From Rhodococcus oryzae (GTDB taxonomy: Bacteria > Actinomycetota > Actinomycetes > Mycobacteriales > Mycobacteriaceae), in contig NZ_SUMD01000004.1 in NCBI RefSeq assembly GCF_005049235.1, positions 434,001 to 498,000 on the forward strand: 64,000 nucleotides of DNA, in the 5' to 3' direction. Below, piece after piece: positions 44,099 to 55,137 of this stretch. Within the stretch, counting starts at the first letter, position 1; each line of letters starts with the position of its first letter. A program made the translations under genes and the position numbers. The notes under the pieces are model-generated. The model had not been told where the DNA came from and ran no database searches. It saw only the letters and a list, made by a program, of their open reading frames with translations.

Positions 44099-46503
44099 TG
44101 ACGGTGAACACGAACAGCGACGCGGCGGAACTGCCCGTCCCCGAGGAGCTCGTGTCGGCCACCATCGACGGCGTCCCGATCGCGGTTCCCAAGGGAACGC
44201 TGGTGATCCGCGCCGCGGAGATGGTCGGCATCCAGATCCCCCGGTTCTGCGACCATCCGCTGCTCGACCCGGTCGGCGCCTGCCGCCAGTGCCTGGTCGA
44301 CGTCGAGGGTCAGCGCAAGCCGCTCGCGTCATGCACCACGACGGTCACGGACGGCATGACGGTCCACACCCAGCTCACCTCGCCCGTCGCGGACAAGGCG
44401 CAGCGGGGCGTGATGGAACTGCTGCTGATCAACCATCCGCTGGACTGCCCGGTCTGCGACAAGGGCGGCGAGTGCCCGCTGCAGAACCAGGCGATGTCCA
44501 ACGGCCGGACCGAATCGCGGTTCGGCGGGGTCAAACGCACCTTCCCCAAACCGATTCCGCTTTCCTCCGAGGTCCTGCTCGACCGGGAGCGGTGCGTGCT
44601 GTGCGCCCGGTGCACCCGCTTCTCCCAACAGATCGCGGGCGACCCGTTCATCGAGCTGTTGGAGCGGGGCGCGCTGCAGCAGGTCGGCATCTACGCCAAG
44701 GAACCGTTCGAGTCCTACTTCTCGGGCAACACCGTGCAGATCTGCCCCGTCGGCGCGCTGACCGGTGCCGCCTACCGGTTCCGTGCCCGGCCGTTCGACC
44801 TGGTGTCCAGCCCGAGCGCCTGTGAACACTGCGCCAGCGGGTGTGACCTCCGCACCGATCACCGCCGCGGCACCGTGTTACGCCGGATGGCGGGCGACGA
44901 CCCGGAGGTCAACGAGGAATGGAACTGCGACAAGGGCAGGTGGGCGTTCACCTACGCCACCGCCCCCGATCGCATCACCACACCGATGGTCCGCGCCGAG
45001 GACGGCACGCTGGTGCCCGCCTCCTGGCCCGAGGCACTGGCAACGGCTGCGCGCGGTTTGACCTCCGCAGTAGGGAGTTCCGGCGTTCTGGTCGGCGGGC
45101 GCTCCACCCTGGAGGATGCCTACGCCTACGCGAAGTTCGCGCGGGTTGTGCTCGGCACCAACGACATCGACTTCCGCATCCGGCCGCACTCCGCGGAGGA
45201 GGCTGATTTCCTGGCCGCCCGTCATCGGGTCACGGCTACGTACCGCGACCTGGAGAACGCGCCGACCGTACTGCTCGTCGGGTTCGAGCCCGAGGAGGAG
45301 TCACCGATCGTCTACCTGCGACTGCGGAAGGCCGCGCGACAGAGCGCGCTCGCGGTGCTGTCGATCGCGCCCTACGCCAGCCGCGGCCTGGCGAAGATGT
45401 CGGGCCGGCTCTTGCAGACGGTGCCTGGCGGCGAGGCGGCGGCGCTCGACTCGCTGAGGGAGTCGGAGCTGCTGCGGATGGCGGGCGCCGTGATCATGGT
45501 CGGCGAGCGCCTCGCGGCGGTCCCTGGTGCGCTGTCCGCCGCGATCCGACTCGCCGATCGGACCGGGGCCCGGCTGGTGTGGGTACCCCGCCGGGCAGGC
45601 GACCGGGGTGCGCTGGAGGCGGGTGCCCTCCCGCAGCTGCTGGCCGGCGGCAGGCCGGTCGCCGATGACGCCGCGCGCAGGTACGTGGCACAGGCGTGGG
45701 GCCTCACGGATCTGCCTGCGATGCCGGGCCGGGACTCCGCGGACATCCTCGCCGCCGCGCGCGACGGCCGGATCGGGGCGCTGGTGGTCGGAGGGGTCGA
45801 GCCGGGCGATATGGCCGACCCGCGGGCCGCCCTGGCCGCCATCGAGGCGGCCGGTTTCGTGGTCAGCCTGGAGTTGCGCCGCAGCGAGGTCACCGAACGC
45901 GCCGATGTGGTGTTCCCCGTCGCCCCGGTGACGGAGAAGCCGGGCACCTTCCTCAACTGGGAGGGCCGCCCTCGTGTCTTCGGCGCCGCGCTTCCCGGCG
46001 GTGGCGCCATGCCCGACCAGCGGGTGCTGGACGCCATCGCCGACCGGATGGGCACGCCGCTCGGGCTTCCCGACGCCGCGGCCGCCCGCGCCGAACTCGC
46101 GCGGCTCGGCCCGTGGGACGGTGTGCCGCCCGCCGCGCCGGACGTCGCACCCGCCGAGCCGACGCGGCCGGGCCCGGGCGAGGCGGTCCTGGCCGGTTGG
46201 CGAATGCTGCTGGACTCCGGCCGCATGCAGGACGGGGAGCCGCACCTCGCGGGCACCGCGCGCACACCGGTGCTGCGTCTGTCCGCCGCCACCGCCGCCG
46301 AGATCGGTTCCGCCGAGGGGGATCCGGTGACCGTCAGCACCGAGCGGGGATCGATCACCCTGCCCTTGGCCATCACGGATCTGCCGGACCGGGTGGTGTG
46401 GCTGCCGCTGAACTCCCCCGGGTCCGCGGTGTTCCGGGAGCTCGCCACCCTCCCCGGCGGCGTCGTCCGCATCCATTCCGCGACAACCGGAACGGAGCGG
46501 TGA
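44098..46503 (+). CDS. nuoG: NADH-quinone oxidoreductase subunit G
   Basis: 801 aa. N-terminal ferredoxin-like part with '[20 protein letters not shown]', '[19 protein letters not shown]' and '[15 protein letters not shown]' for three clusters, then a molybdopterin-oxidoreductase-type fold with an extra cluster ('[14 protein letters not shown]'). Carries electrons from NuoF to NuoI. TGATG junctions at both ends. Confidence 0.96.
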   Translation: MTVNTNSDAAELPVPEELVSATIDGVPIAVPKGTLVIRAAEMVGIQIPRFCDHPLLDPVGACRQCLVDVEGQRKPLASCTTTVTDGMTVHTQLTSPVADKAQRGVMELLLINHPLDCPVCDKGGECPLQNQAMSNGRTESRFGGVKRTFPKPIPLSSEVLLDRERCVLCARCTRFSQQIAGDPFIELLERGALQQVGIYAKEPFESYFSGNTVQICPVGALTGAAYRFRARPFDLVSSPSACEHCASGCDLRTDHRRGTVLRRMAGDDPEVNEEWNCDKGRWAFTYATAPDRITTPMVRAEDGTLVPASWPEALATAARGLTSAVGSSGVLVGGRSTLEDAYAYAKFARVVLGTNDIDFRIRPHSAEEADFLAARHRVTATYRDLENAPTVLLVGFEPEEESPIVYLRLRKAARQSALAVLSIAPYASRGLAKMSGRLLQTVPGGEAAALDSLRESELLRMAGAVIMVGERLAAVPGALSAAIRLADRTGARLVWVPRRAGDRGALEAGALPQLLAGGRPVADDAARRYVAQAWGLTDLPAMPGRDSADILAAARDGRIGALVVGGVEPGDMADPRAALAAIEAAGFVVSLELRRSEVTERADVVFPVAPVTEKPGTFLNWEGRPRVFGAALPGGGAMPDQRVLDAIADRMGTPLGLPDAAAARAELARLGPWDGVPPAAPDVAPAEPTRPGPGEAVLAGWRMLLDSGRMQDGEPHLAGTARTPVLRLSAATAAEIGSAEGDPVTVSTERGSITLPLAITDLPDRVVWLPLNSPGSAVFRELATLPGGVVRIHSATTGTER

Positions 46504-47873
46504 TGGACACGGGGAGCGGTTACACCGCTAGCGACTGCTTGCAGGTCGCTCGAAATTACACCGATCTGTCGGCCTTCGGCCACGATCCGTGGTGGCTCGT
46601 CCTCGGCAAGGCCCTTGCGGTCTTCGTCTTCCTCGTCCTGACCCCGCTGCTGGCGATCCTCGTCGAACGCAAGGTGCTGGCCTGGATGCAGATGCGGGTG
46701 GGGCCCAACCGGGTCGGTCCGAAGGGAACGCTGCAGAGCCTGGCCGACGGCATCAAGCTGGCACTCAAGGAGGGCATCGTCCCGAGCGGCGTGGACAGGC
46801 CGGTTTACCTGCTGGCACCGATCATCGCGGTGGTGCCGGCCTTCATGGCGTTCGCCGTGATCCCGTTCGGCCCCGTGGTGTCGGTCCTCGGCCACCAGAC
46901 TCCGCTGCAACTCACCGATCTGCCGGTCGCCGTCCTGTACATCCTCGCGGTCACCTCGGTCGGCGTGTACGGCATCGTGCTCGCCGGGTGGGCGTCGGGC
47001 TCGACCTACCCGCTGCTGGGCGGGTTGCGCTCGACGGCACAGGTCATCTCGTACGAGGTCGCGATGGGGTTGGCGTTCGCCGCGGTATTCCTGTGGGCGG
47101 GCACCATGGCCACCTCGGGCATCGTCGCCGCACAGGAAGGCACCTGGTACGTCTTCCTGCTCCTGCCCTCGTTCCTCATCTACGCCACCTCGATGGTCGG
47201 CGAGACCAACCGCGCGCCGTTCGACCTCCCGGAGGCCGAGGGCGAGCTGGTCGGCGGCTTCCACACCGAGTACTCCTCGCTCCGCTTCGCGATGTTCATG
47301 CTCGCCGAGTACATCAACATGGCGACCGTCTCGGCACTCGCCACCACGCTGTTCCTCGGTGGCTGGCACGCCCCGTGGCCACTGAACATGTGGGACGGCG
47401 CGAATTCCGGATGGCTTCCCCTGCTGTGGTTCACGGCCAAGGTCTGGGGCTTCCTGTTCGTCTTCATCTGGTTGCGCGGGACGCTCCCCCGGCTGCGTTA
47501 CGACCAGTTCATGAACCTCGGCTGGAAGATCCTGATCCCCGCCGCACTGGCCTGGATCCTGGTGGTCGCCGCGATGCGGACCCTGCGGAACGAGGGGTAC
47601 GGCTCCCTGCAGGTCTTCCTCTTCGGTGCGGGGACGGTCGTCGCACTGGTAGCCCTCGGACTGGTGTGGCGACGGCTCCGGTCTGCACCGAAGCCCGCGG
47701 CAGCGCCCGTGCCACACGTGGCCGGGGGCCCGATCGCACCCCAGGTCGAGGAGCCGTTCGACCCCATGGCGGGCGGTTTCCCTGTTCCGCCGCTACCCGG
47801 CCAGATTTTGCCCGCGTTCAGCCGCACCCCGGTATCCACGGGCGCCACCACCAAGGAGGGCGACGATGGTTGA
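46503..47873 (+). CDS. nuoH: NADH-quinone oxidoreductase subunit H
   Basis: 456 aa with eight membrane helices and a C-terminal hydrophilic extension ('[18 protein letters not shown]...') usual in actinobacteria. '[20 protein letters not shown]', '[20 protein letters not shown]' and '[12 protein letters not shown]' are signatures. The first 25 residues contain the repeat-derived '[11 protein letters not shown]'. Links the quinone site to the proton channels. Confidence 0.96.
   Translation: MDTGSGYTASDCLQVARNYTDLSAFGHDPWWLVLGKALAVFVFLVLTPLLAILVERKVLAWMQMRVGPNRVGPKGTLQSLADGIKLALKEGIVPSGVDRPVYLLAPIIAVVPAFMAFAVIPFGPVVSVLGHQTPLQLTDLPVAVLYILAVTSVGVYGIVLAGWASGSTYPLLGGLRSTAQVISYEVAMGLAFAAVFLWAGTMATSGIVAAQEGTWYVFLLLPSFLIYATSMVGETNRAPFDLPEAEGELVGGFHTEYSSLRFAMFMLAEYINMATVSALATTLFLGGWHAPWPLNMWDGANSGWLPLLWFTAKVWGFLFVFIWLRGTLPRLRYDQFMNLGWKILIPAALAWILVVAAMRTLRNEGYGSLQVFLFGAGTVVALVALGLVWRRLRSAPKPAAAPVPHVAGGPIAPQVEEPFDPMAGGFPVPPLPGQILPAFSRTPVSTGATTKEGDDG
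46533..46563. repeat. repeat copy at the nuoH 5' end
   Basis: Partner of the copy at 44051-44081 (27 of 31 identical). It lies in codons 11-21 of nuoH, before the conserved '[10 protein letters not shown]' start of the subunit. Confidence 0.6.
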
Positions 47874-48441
47874 GTTCCTAGGTCCCCTATCGGGATTCGG
47901 CGTGACCTTCCGAACGATGTTCGCGAAGCCCAACACCGAGTTCTATCCGGAGGAGAAAACACCGACCGCCCCCGGCTTCCACGGCAGGCATCAGCTCAAC
48001 CGCTACCCGGACGGGCTGGAGAAGTGCATCGGGTGTGAGCTGTGCGCCTGGGCCTGCCCCGCCGACGCCATCTATGTCGAGGGCGCCGACAACACCGAGG
48101 CCGAACGCTATTCGCCCGGTGAGCGATACGGCCGCGTGTACCAGATCAACTACCTGCGGTGCATCGGATGCGGACTGTGCATCGAGGCCTGCCCGACCCG
48201 GGCGCTGACCATGACCGACGACTACGAGATGGTCGACGACAACCGGGCCGGATTGATCTACGAGAAGGATCGCCTGCTGGCGCCGCTCGAGCCGGGCATG
48301 ACAGAGCCGCCACACCCGATGCAGCCGGGGAGCACGGACAAGGACTACTACCTCGGCACCGTGCGGCCGGACGCGGAGGACCCCACCCCCGAGGACCCCA
48401 CCCAGGAAGAGCCCGCACCGGAAGATGGGTCGCACGCGTGA
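47866..48441 (+). CDS. nuoI: NADH-quinone oxidoreductase subunit I
   Basis: 191 aa with two 4Fe-4S ferredoxin motifs, '[18 protein letters not shown]' and '[18 protein letters not shown]'. The last 40 residues are acidic and Pro-rich with repeated '[17 protein letters not shown]'-type units. AAGGAGGGC precedes ATG; overlaps nuoH by 8 bp. Confidence 0.97.
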   Translation: MVEFLGPLSGFGVTFRTMFAKPNTEFYPEEKTPTAPGFHGRHQLNRYPDGLEKCIGCELCAWACPADAIYVEGADNTEAERYSPGERYGRVYQINYLRCIGCGLCIEACPTRALTMTDDYEMVDDNRAGLIYEKDRLLAPLEPGMTEPPHPMQPGSTDKDYYLGTVRPDAEDPTPEDPTQEEPAPEDGSHA

Positions 48442-49250
48442 ACGCGGTCGCCGCCGCGGCGCTACTCGCCGCCGAGCCCCTCGAACGCACGTCCACGGGC
48501 GAGGCGGTCCAGTTCTGGGTCCTCGCCGTGGTGGCCGTGATCGGCGCCCTCGGCGTCGTATGCGCCACCAAGGCCGTCTACTCGGCCATCTTCCTCGCGC
48601 TGACCATGATCATTCTCGCGGTCTTCTACATCGCCCAGGACGCGCTCTTCCTCGGCGTCGTGCAGGTCGTCGTCTACACCGGCGCGGTGATGATGCTGTT
48701 CCTGTTCGTCCTCATGCTCATCGGCGTCGACTCCTCCGACTCGCTGGTCGAAACGCTTCGCGGCCAACGAATCGCCGCGATCGCGGCGGGGCTCGGATTC
48801 GGGGTGCTGCTGATCGCGGCCATCGGCACCGCGTCCGTCTCCTTGAGCGGTGGCGCGGCCGAGCCGGGCGAGCTGCCTGCGGGCAACGTCGAGGCCCTCG
48901 CGGAACTCATCTTCATCCGCTACGTGTGGGCGTTCGAGCTGACCGGCGCGCTGCTGATCACCGCGACCATCGGCGCCATGGTGCTCGCACACCGCGAGCG
49001 GTTGTGGCCGCGCGCGGACCAGCGGGAGCTCTCCCGCGACCGGGTTCGCCGCTGGAGCGAGGGAGCGACGGGCGGCGATCGGGTGACCCCGTTGCCGAGT
49101 CCCGGCGTCTACGCCCGCAGCAACGCGGTCGACATGCCCGCACTGCTGCCGGACGGGTCGTACGCCCCGTCGTCCGTCAGCCGCATTCTCCAGCAGCGAT
49201 ACATCTCGGCACCCGAATCGGAGACACCCGGAGAGGAGGGCACGCGGTGA
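48438..49250 (+). CDS. nuoJ: NADH-quinone oxidoreductase subunit J
   Basis: 270 aa, five membrane helices. '[20 protein letters not shown]' and '[20 protein letters not shown]' include the pi-bulge helix. A hydrophilic C-terminal tail of about 80 residues is usual in actinobacteria. GTGA overlaps on both sides. Confidence 0.95.
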   Translation: MNAVAAAALLAAEPLERTSTGEAVQFWVLAVVAVIGALGVVCATKAVYSAIFLALTMIILAVFYIAQDALFLGVVQVVVYTGAVMMLFLFVLMLIGVDSSDSLVETLRGQRIAAIAAGLGFGVLLIAAIGTASVSLSGGAAEPGELPAGNVEALAELIFIRYVWAFELTGALLITATIGAMVLAHRERLWPRADQRELSRDRVRRWSEGATGGDRVTPLPSPGVYARSNAVDMPALLPDGSYAPSSVSRILQQRYISAPESETPGEEGTR

Positions 49251-49546
49251 ACCCCGAGAACTACCTGTACCTGTCCGCCCTGCTGTTCACCATCGGTGCG
49301 GCGGGCGTCCTCGTCCGCCGCAACGCCATCGTCGTGTTCATGTGCATCGAGCTGATGCTGAACGCGAGCAATCTGGCCTTCGTGACCTTCGCCCGGATGC
49401 ACCAGAACCTCGACGGCCAGGTCTTCGCGTTCTTCACCATGGTGGTCGCCGCCGCCGAAGTCGTTGTCGGCCTGGCGATCATCATGACCATCTTCCGCAC
49501 CCGACGTTCGGCCTCGGTCGACGGCGCGAATCTCCTGAGGTACTGA
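49247..49546 (+). CDS. nuoK: NADH-quinone oxidoreductase subunit K
   Basis: 99 aa, three membrane helices, exact family length. '[20 protein letters not shown]' carries the first conserved membrane Glu; '[19 protein letters not shown]' the second. GTG start overlapping the nuoJ stop; 1-nt gap to nuoL. Confidence 0.97.
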   Translation: MNPENYLYLSALLFTIGAAGVLVRRNAIVVFMCIELMLNASNLAFVTFARMHQNLDGQVFAFFTMVVAAAEVVVGLAIIMTIFRTRRSASVDGANLLRY

Positions 49547-49547
49547 C

Positions 49548-51482
49548 GTGACCGGGGGGATCTGGCTGCTGCCCGCCCTGCCGCTGCTGGGGGCCACGGT
49601 GCTGCTGCTCGGCGGCAGGCGAACCGACCGGTGGGGCCATCTGTTCGCCTGCGGGATGGCGTTGGCGTCGTTCGCGGTCGGTGTCGTGTTCTTCGCCCAG
49701 ATGCTGGGCCGCGACACCGCCGATCGCGCCCTGTCCGAGGATCTCTTCAGCTGGCTACCCGCCGCGGGCCTGCAGGTGGACTTCGGGCTCCTGCTGGACC
49801 AGCTGTCGATCTGCTTCGTGCTGCTCATCACCGGGGTGGGCTCGCTGATCCACATCTATTCGGTCGGCTACATGAAAGACGATGTGGCCAAGCGTCGTTT
49901 CTTCGCCTACCTCAACCTGTTCCTGGCCGCGATGCTGCTCCTGGTGCTCGCCGACAACTACCTCGGCCTGTATGTCGGATGGGAGGGCGTCGGCCTCGCG
50001 TCCTACCTGCTGATCGGCTTCTGGCAGTTCAAGCCGTCGGCGGCGACCGCGGCGAAGAAGGCCTTCGTGGTCAACCGCGTCGGCGACATGGGCCTGGTCG
50101 TCGCGATCATGATGATGTTCGCGACGTTCGGCTCGATCAACTTCAGCGGCGTCTTCGCCGCGGCGGACGGGGCGAGCGAGTCCGCGGTCACGGCAATCGG
50201 ATTGGCGCTGCTGCTCGCGGCCTGCGGCAAGTCGGCCCAGGTGCCGCTGCAGTCCTGGCTGGGCGACGCGATGGAGGGCCCGACCCCGGTGTCGGCGCTG
50301 ATCCACGCCGCCACCATGGTCACCGCGGGCGTCTATCTCATCGTCCGGTCCAATGTGATCTTCGATCTCGCGCCGAGCGCGCAGCTCGCCGTCGTGGCGG
50401 TCGGCGCCGTCACCCTGCTGTTCGGCGCCATCATCGGCTGCGCCAAGGACGACATCAAGAAGGCGCTGGCGGCGTCGACGATGAGCCAGATCGGCTACAT
50501 GGTGCTCGCCGCGGGACTCGGCCCCGCGGGGTACGCGTTCGCGATCATGCACCTGCTCACCCACGGCTTCTTCAAGGCGGGACTGTTCCTCGGCGCCGGG
50601 TCGGTGATGCACGGGATGAACGACGAGACCGACATGCGCCGCTACGGCGGATTGCGGGCGTTCATGCCGATCACCTTCGTCACGTTCGGGCTCGGCTATC
50701 TGGCGATCCTCGGCATCCCCCCGTTCTCCGGCTACTTCTCGAAGGACAAGATCATCGAGGCGGCGTTCGGCGCGGGCGGCACCGAGGGCATCGTCCTCGG
50801 CACGGCCGCCCTGCTCGGGGCGGGCATCACCGCGTTCTACATGACCCGGGTGATGCTGCTGACGTTCTTCGGCACGCCCCGATGGCGAGAGGAACGACCA
50901 GAAGGCACAGGAGCGGAGCCTGCGGAGCGACCAGAAGGCACAGTCGCCCACCCGCACGAGTCGCCGGGCGTGATGACGTGGCCGATGATCCTCATCGCGA
51001 TCGGTTCGGTCACCTCCGGCGCGATCCTGGCCTTCGGTGGGGCGCTCCAGCATTGGCTCGAACCGGTGGTCGGCTCCCACCATCCCGATCTCGCCGTCCC
51101 CGTGTGGGTGATCACCGTGACCACCCTGGTCGTCGTGCTCGCCGGTGTAGCAGTGGCCTATCGGCAGTACGCGGGGCAGAAGATCCCCGAGGTCGCGCCA
51201 GCCGCGGTCTCCCCACTCACCGTCGCGGCCCGCAGGGATCTGTACGGCGACGCAGTCAACGAGGCGGTGTTCATGCGTCCTGGCCAACATCTGACGCGGT
51301 GGCTCGGGTACTTCGACGGCAGGGGCATCGACGGCGCGGTGAGCGGGTTGACCGCGGCGATCGCCGGCACCTCGGCGCGGATCCGACGGCTGCAGACCGG
51401 CTTCGTCCGGACCTACGCCCTGTACATGTTCGCGGGCGCGGGCGCGGTGGCCGCGACGATGGTGCTGGTGGGTCTGCGATGA
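49548..51482 (+). CDS. nuoL: NADH-quinone oxidoreductase subunit L
   Basis: 644 aa antiporter-like proton channel. '[18 protein letters not shown]', '[20 protein letters not shown]', '[16 protein letters not shown]' are signatures. An insertion of about 18 residues with a doubled 'RPEGT' ('[19 protein letters not shown]') lies in the loop after 'FFGTPRW' and comes from the repeat at 50892-50943. ATGA overlap with nuoM. Confidence 0.96.
   Translation: MTGGIWLLPALPLLGATVLLLGGRRTDRWGHLFACGMALASFAVGVVFFAQMLGRDTADRALSEDLFSWLPAAGLQVDFGLLLDQLSICFVLLITGVGSLIHIYSVGYMKDDVAKRRFFAYLNLFLAAMLLLVLADNYLGLYVGWEGVGLASYLLIGFWQFKPSAATAAKKAFVVNRVGDMGLVVAIMMMFATFGSINFSGVFAAADGASESAVTAIGLALLLAACGKSAQVPLQSWLGDAMEGPTPVSALIHAATMVTAGVYLIVRSNVIFDLAPSAQLAVVAVGAVTLLFGAIIGCAKDDIKKALAASTMSQIGYMVLAAGLGPAGYAFAIMHLLTHGFFKAGLFLGAGSVMHGMNDETDMRRYGGLRAFMPITFVTFGLGYLAILGIPPFSGYFSKDKIIEAAFGAGGTEGIVLGTAALLGAGITAFYMTRVMLLTFFGTPRWREERPEGTGAEPAERPEGTVAHPHESPGVMTWPMILIAIGSVTSGAILAFGGALQHWLEPVVGSHHPDLAVPVWVITVTTLVVVLAGVAVAYRQYAGQKIPEVAPAAVSPLTVAARRDLYGDAVNEAVFMRPGQHLTRWLGYFDGRGIDGAVSGLTAAIAGTSARIRRLQTGFVRTYALYMFAGAGAVAATMVLVGLR
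50892..50943. repeat. short direct repeat inserted in frame in nuoL
   Basis: A 33-bp unit starts at 50892 and its first 19 bp recur at 50925-50943 with one mismatch (core CGACCAGAAGGCACAG). Bases 50906-50943 match the insert in the nuoF part at 33 of 38 positions. Confidence 0.7.
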
Positions 51483-53113
51483 GCATGCCCTGGTTGACCG
51501 CAGTCTGGGTGGCCCCGCTCGTCGGCGCCGCAGCCGTCCTGGCACTGCCCGCGGACAAGCACCGGCTCGCCCGGTCCGTCGCGCTCGGCACCGCGCTCGT
51601 GGTGCTCGGGCTGGCCGTGGCCGTGGCTGTCGGTTTCGATCCGGCGGGCGCGCAGTACCAGTACGTCGAGTCCCACGCCTGGATCCCGGCTTTCGGCACC
51701 CGGTACACCCTCGGGGTGGACGGCATCGCGCTGGTGATGGTGCTGCTGACGACCGTGCTGGTGCCGCTGCTGCTGCTCGCAGGCTGGAACGACGTCCCCG
51801 AGCCGGAGCCGATCGGCAGGCGCAGGATCCACTTCTACGTGGCGCTCATCCTGGTGGTCGAATCGATGGTGCTGGTGGCGTTCACCGCCCTCGACATCCT
51901 GCTGTTCTACGTGTTCTTCGAGGCGATGCTGCTCCCGATGTATTTCCTCATCGGCGGATTCGGCGGGACCGATGCCAGCGCGGTGACCCGGCGGGCCAGC
52001 GTGCACCGGTCCCGCGCGGCGGTGAAGTTCCTGCTGTACAACCTCTTCGGCGGCCTGATCATGCTGGCCGCGGTGATCGGACTGTATGTGGTGACGGTGC
52101 GGGAGGGCAGCCCGCTACCGGGTGGGACCTTCGACTTCCGCGAGATCGTCGCGGCCGCCTCCACGGGCGGACTCGGCGTCGATCCCGGCGTCCTCAACGC
52201 GCTGTTCCTCGGCTTCATGTTCGCCTTCGCGGTGAAGGCGCCGCTGTGGCCCTTCCACACCTGGCTGCCGGGAGCGGCCACCGCCGCCACCCCGGCCACC
52301 GCGGTGCTCATGATGGCCGTCGTCGACAAGGTCGGCACCTTCGCGATGCTCCGCTACTGCCTGCAACTCTTCCCCGAGTCGTCCGCGTACTTCGCGCCGC
52401 TGATCGTCACGCTGTCGGTGATCGGCATCGTCTACGGCGCGTTGCTGGCGATCGGTCAGACCGACGTGATGCGGCTGATCGCCTACACGTCGATCTCGCA
52501 CTTCGGGTTCATCATTCTCGGCATCTTCGCGATGACCAGTCAGGGGCAGGCCGGCTCGACGCTGTACATGGTCAACCACGGCATCTCGACCGCTGCCCTG
52601 TTCCTGGTGGCCGGATTCCTTGTCTCCCGCCGCGGCACCAGGGCCATCGCCGCGTACGGCGGCGTGCAAAAGGTCGCCCCGGTGATGGCAGGCACCTTCC
52701 TCGTCGCGGGCCTCGCGACCCTGTCCCTGCCCGGGCTGGCCCCGTTCGTGAGCGAGTTCCTGGTCCTGGTGGGCACTTTCACCCGCTACCCGGCCGCCGC
52801 GCTGATCGCGACCAGCGCGCTGGTGCTCGCGGCGATCTACGTGCTCTGGCTGTATCAACGCCTGATGACCGGTCCGGTGACCGAGGACAACAAGCGCATC
52901 CGCGACCTGGTGCCCCGCGAACTCGCGGTCGTGGCCCCGCTGATCGCGCTGCTCCTCGTCCTCGGCTTCTACCCGAAACCGGTCCTCGACATCGTCAACC
53001 CCGCGGTCAGTCAGATCATGACCACGATCGGTCAGCACGATCCCGCACCGACCGACCCGGCCCTCACCGGCCTCGTCGCCGATCAGGACAATCACGGAGG
53101 TGCGCCCCGATGA
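51479..53113 (+). CDS. nuoM: NADH-quinone oxidoreductase subunit M
   Basis: 544 aa antiporter-like subunit, about 14 helices. '[20 protein letters not shown]', '[20 protein letters not shown]' and '[16 protein letters not shown]' are diagnostic. ATGA overlaps with nuoL and nuoN. Confidence 0.97.
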   Translation: MSMPWLTAVWVAPLVGAAAVLALPADKHRLARSVALGTALVVLGLAVAVAVGFDPAGAQYQYVESHAWIPAFGTRYTLGVDGIALVMVLLTTVLVPLLLLAGWNDVPEPEPIGRRRIHFYVALILVVESMVLVAFTALDILLFYVFFEAMLLPMYFLIGGFGGTDASAVTRRASVHRSRAAVKFLLYNLFGGLIMLAAVIGLYVVTVREGSPLPGGTFDFREIVAAASTGGLGVDPGVLNALFLGFMFAFAVKAPLWPFHTWLPGAATAATPATAVLMMAVVDKVGTFAMLRYCLQLFPESSAYFAPLIVTLSVIGIVYGALLAIGQTDVMRLIAYTSISHFGFIILGIFAMTSQGQAGSTLYMVNHGISTAALFLVAGFLVSRRGTRAIAAYGGVQKVAPVMAGTFLVAGLATLSLPGLAPFVSEFLVLVGTFTRYPAAALIATSALVLAAIYVLWLYQRLMTGPVTEDNKRIRDLVPRELAVVAPLIALLLVLGFYPKPVLDIVNPAVSQIMTTIGQHDPAPTDPALTGLVADQDNHGGAPR

Positions 53114-54741
53114 CGTCCCACGAAGCCCTCGCCCAGGCGGCACTGCCCGCACCGGACATCGAGTACGGCCGGCTCGCGCCGATGTTGATCGTGTTCGGGG
53201 TGGCGGTCGTGGCGGTGATCGTCGAGGCGTTCGCGCCCACCCGCGGCCGCCTCACCAGCCACCTGGTGCTCAGTCTCGGCGGCCTGGGCGCGGCGTTCGT
53301 CGCGGTCGTGCTGCTGAGGGGAGATCACGGCACCGCCGTCATGGGCGCGGTCGTCGTCGACGGCCCAACCCTGTTCCTGCAGGGCACGATCCTGCTGGTC
53401 TCGATCCTCGCGGTGTTGCTGATCGCCGAACGCAGCGGACTGCGGGCCGCGGGCGGGGCGCGGCGGTCGGCGGTCGCCTCGGTCCCGAGTCCAGCGGCCG
53501 GGGTCGGCGGCATCGACGCCTTCGCCCCCCAGGCGGCCGCGGTGCCCGGCAGCGTCGACGAACTGGAGGCGACCAGGGCGGGAGTGATGCAGACAGAGGT
53601 GTTCCCGCTGACGCTCTTCGCGGTCGGCGGGATGCTGCTGTTCCCCGCGGCGGGTGACCTGCTCACCATGTTCGTCGCGCTCGAGGTGCTGTCGCTGCCC
53701 CTGTACCTGCTCTGCGGACTGGCCAGGCGCAGGCGCCTGCTCTCCCAGGAGGCAGCGCTGAAGTACTTCTTGCTCGGCGCGTTCTCCTCGGCGTTCTTTC
53801 TCTACGGCGTGGCGTTGCTGTACGGCTACGCGGGCACGGTGCGGCTCGCGGGCATCGCCGACGCCATCGCCGACGGCGGCGAGCAGCGGCCGGTGCTGGC
53901 GTTGCTCGGCGCCGGGCTGCTGAGCGTGGGCCTGCTGTTCAAAGTCGGTGCGGTGCCGTTCCATTCGTGGGTGCCCGACGTGTATCAGGGCGCCCCCACC
54001 CCGGTCACCGCCTTCATGGCGGCGGCCGTCAAGGTCGCCGCGTTCGGCGCCATGCTGCGCATCTTCTACGTCGCCCTGCCGGAGTTGCGGGCGGACTGGC
54101 GTCCGATGCTGTGGGCCGTCGCCATCGCGACCATGCTGATCGGTGCCGTGCTGGCGATCACCCAGACCGACGTCAAACGCATGCTCGCGTACTCGGCGAT
54201 CGCCCACACCGGATTCATCCTCACCGGCCTGATCGCCGGGAACGACGCGGGACTCTCGGCAACGATGTTCTACCTGCTCGCCTACGGCTTCAGCACGCTC
54301 GGCGCCTTCGCCTGCGTGATGTTGGTTCGGGACGGGCACCAGGAAACCACCGACATGGCCGGCTGGGCCGGCCTCGGCCGACGCTCACCGCTGTTCGCCG
54401 CGGTCTTCGCCCTGTTCCTGCTCTCGTTCGCCGGAATCCCGTTGACCAGTGGGTTCGTCGGAAAGTTCGCGGTGTTCCGGGCCGCCGCCGAGGGCGGGGC
54501 CGTACCCCTCGTCATCGTCGGCGTGATCAGCAGCGCGATCGCCGCGTTCTTCTACGTGCGGGTCATCGTGCTGATGTACTTCTCCGACCCGACGCCGGAA
54601 TCCGAGGCGACGACGGTGGTCGTGCCCAGCACCGCGACCGCGGCCGCGATCTGCCTGTGCGCCGTCGTCACGCTGATGCTCGGGATCCTGCCGCAGCCCG
54701 TGCTCGACCTGGCGGACCGGGCGGCGCAGTTTCTCACCTGA
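53110..54741 (+). CDS. nuoN: NADH-quinone oxidoreductase subunit N
   Basis: 543 aa antiporter-like subunit, last gene of the operon. 'MFVALEVLSLPLYLLCGLAR', 'KVGAVPFHSWVPDVYQGAPT' and 'AYSAIAHTGFILTGLIAGND' are signatures. A hydrophilic loop (about residues 115-160) is typical of actinobacterial NuoN. No strong terminator hairpin is seen after its stop. Confidence 0.97.
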   Translation: MTSHEALAQAALPAPDIEYGRLAPMLIVFGVAVVAVIVEAFAPTRGRLTSHLVLSLGGLGAAFVAVVLLRGDHGTAVMGAVVVDGPTLFLQGTILLVSILAVLLIAERSGLRAAGGARRSAVASVPSPAAGVGGIDAFAPQAAAVPGSVDELEATRAGVMQTEVFPLTLFAVGGMLLFPAAGDLLTMFVALEVLSLPLYLLCGLARRRRLLSQEAALKYFLLGAFSSAFFLYGVALLYGYAGTVRLAGIADAIADGGEQRPVLALLGAGLLSVGLLFKVGAVPFHSWVPDVYQGAPTPVTAFMAAAVKVAAFGAMLRIFYVALPELRADWRPMLWAVAIATMLIGAVLAITQTDVKRMLAYSAIAHTGFILTGLIAGNDAGLSATMFYLLAYGFSTLGAFACVMLVRDGHQETTDMAGWAGLGRRSPLFAAVFALFLLSFAGIPLTSGFVGKFAVFRAAAEGGAVPLVIVGVISSAIAAFFYVRVIVLMYFSDPTPESEATTVVVPSTATAAAICLCAVVTLMLGILPQPVLDLADRAAQFLT

Positions 54742-55137
54742 TGCGAAGCCGGTGGGCAGCGGAGGGTTCCTAATTGTTTTCTACGCGGGCTTGATCGGCT
54801 GCGTAGCGTGGCCCTCCGCGCACGGTGTGGGTGTGACGCTCATGGGTTCCTGGCACTCGCTGTGGGAGATGCCTTCACACAGAGAACGGCGCGGCTCACC
54901 CGGTGCGGAGGGTTTCGGTGGTGTCCTGCTCGTGGTGCGAGCCGGCCGCAGGGTTCAACCTCTCGTTTGGCGTTCACGAGCTTCAAGCTCTTCGATAGAT
55001 CGAGGCCCCTGCGGTGTGCTGGCGTCACGGCACGACTGATGAGATGACGGACCCGCATCCTGCGTGAGTCCTGCAATTAAGGCGTCGTGTGACTCCACTT
55101 CGGTTCGACCGACTGTGTTCCTCGACGTGGCAGGAGA
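54742..55137 (+). ncRNA. non-coding left flank of IS110-type element; possible bridge RNA region
   Basis: No credible gene in these 396 bases. The part next to the transposase includes a perfect palindrome GAGCTT-C-AAGCTC (54978-54990) and other short pairings. In IS110-group elements the non-coding left end encodes a bridge RNA that guides the recombinase, so the segment from about 54900 is a candidate. The element ends were not found, as IS110 elements usually lack terminal inverted repeats. Confidence 0.3.

Noticed and set aside
45372-47717. 781-codon minus-strand frame opposite nuoG/nuoH
   Set aside because: Antisense shadow with low-complexity charged translation.
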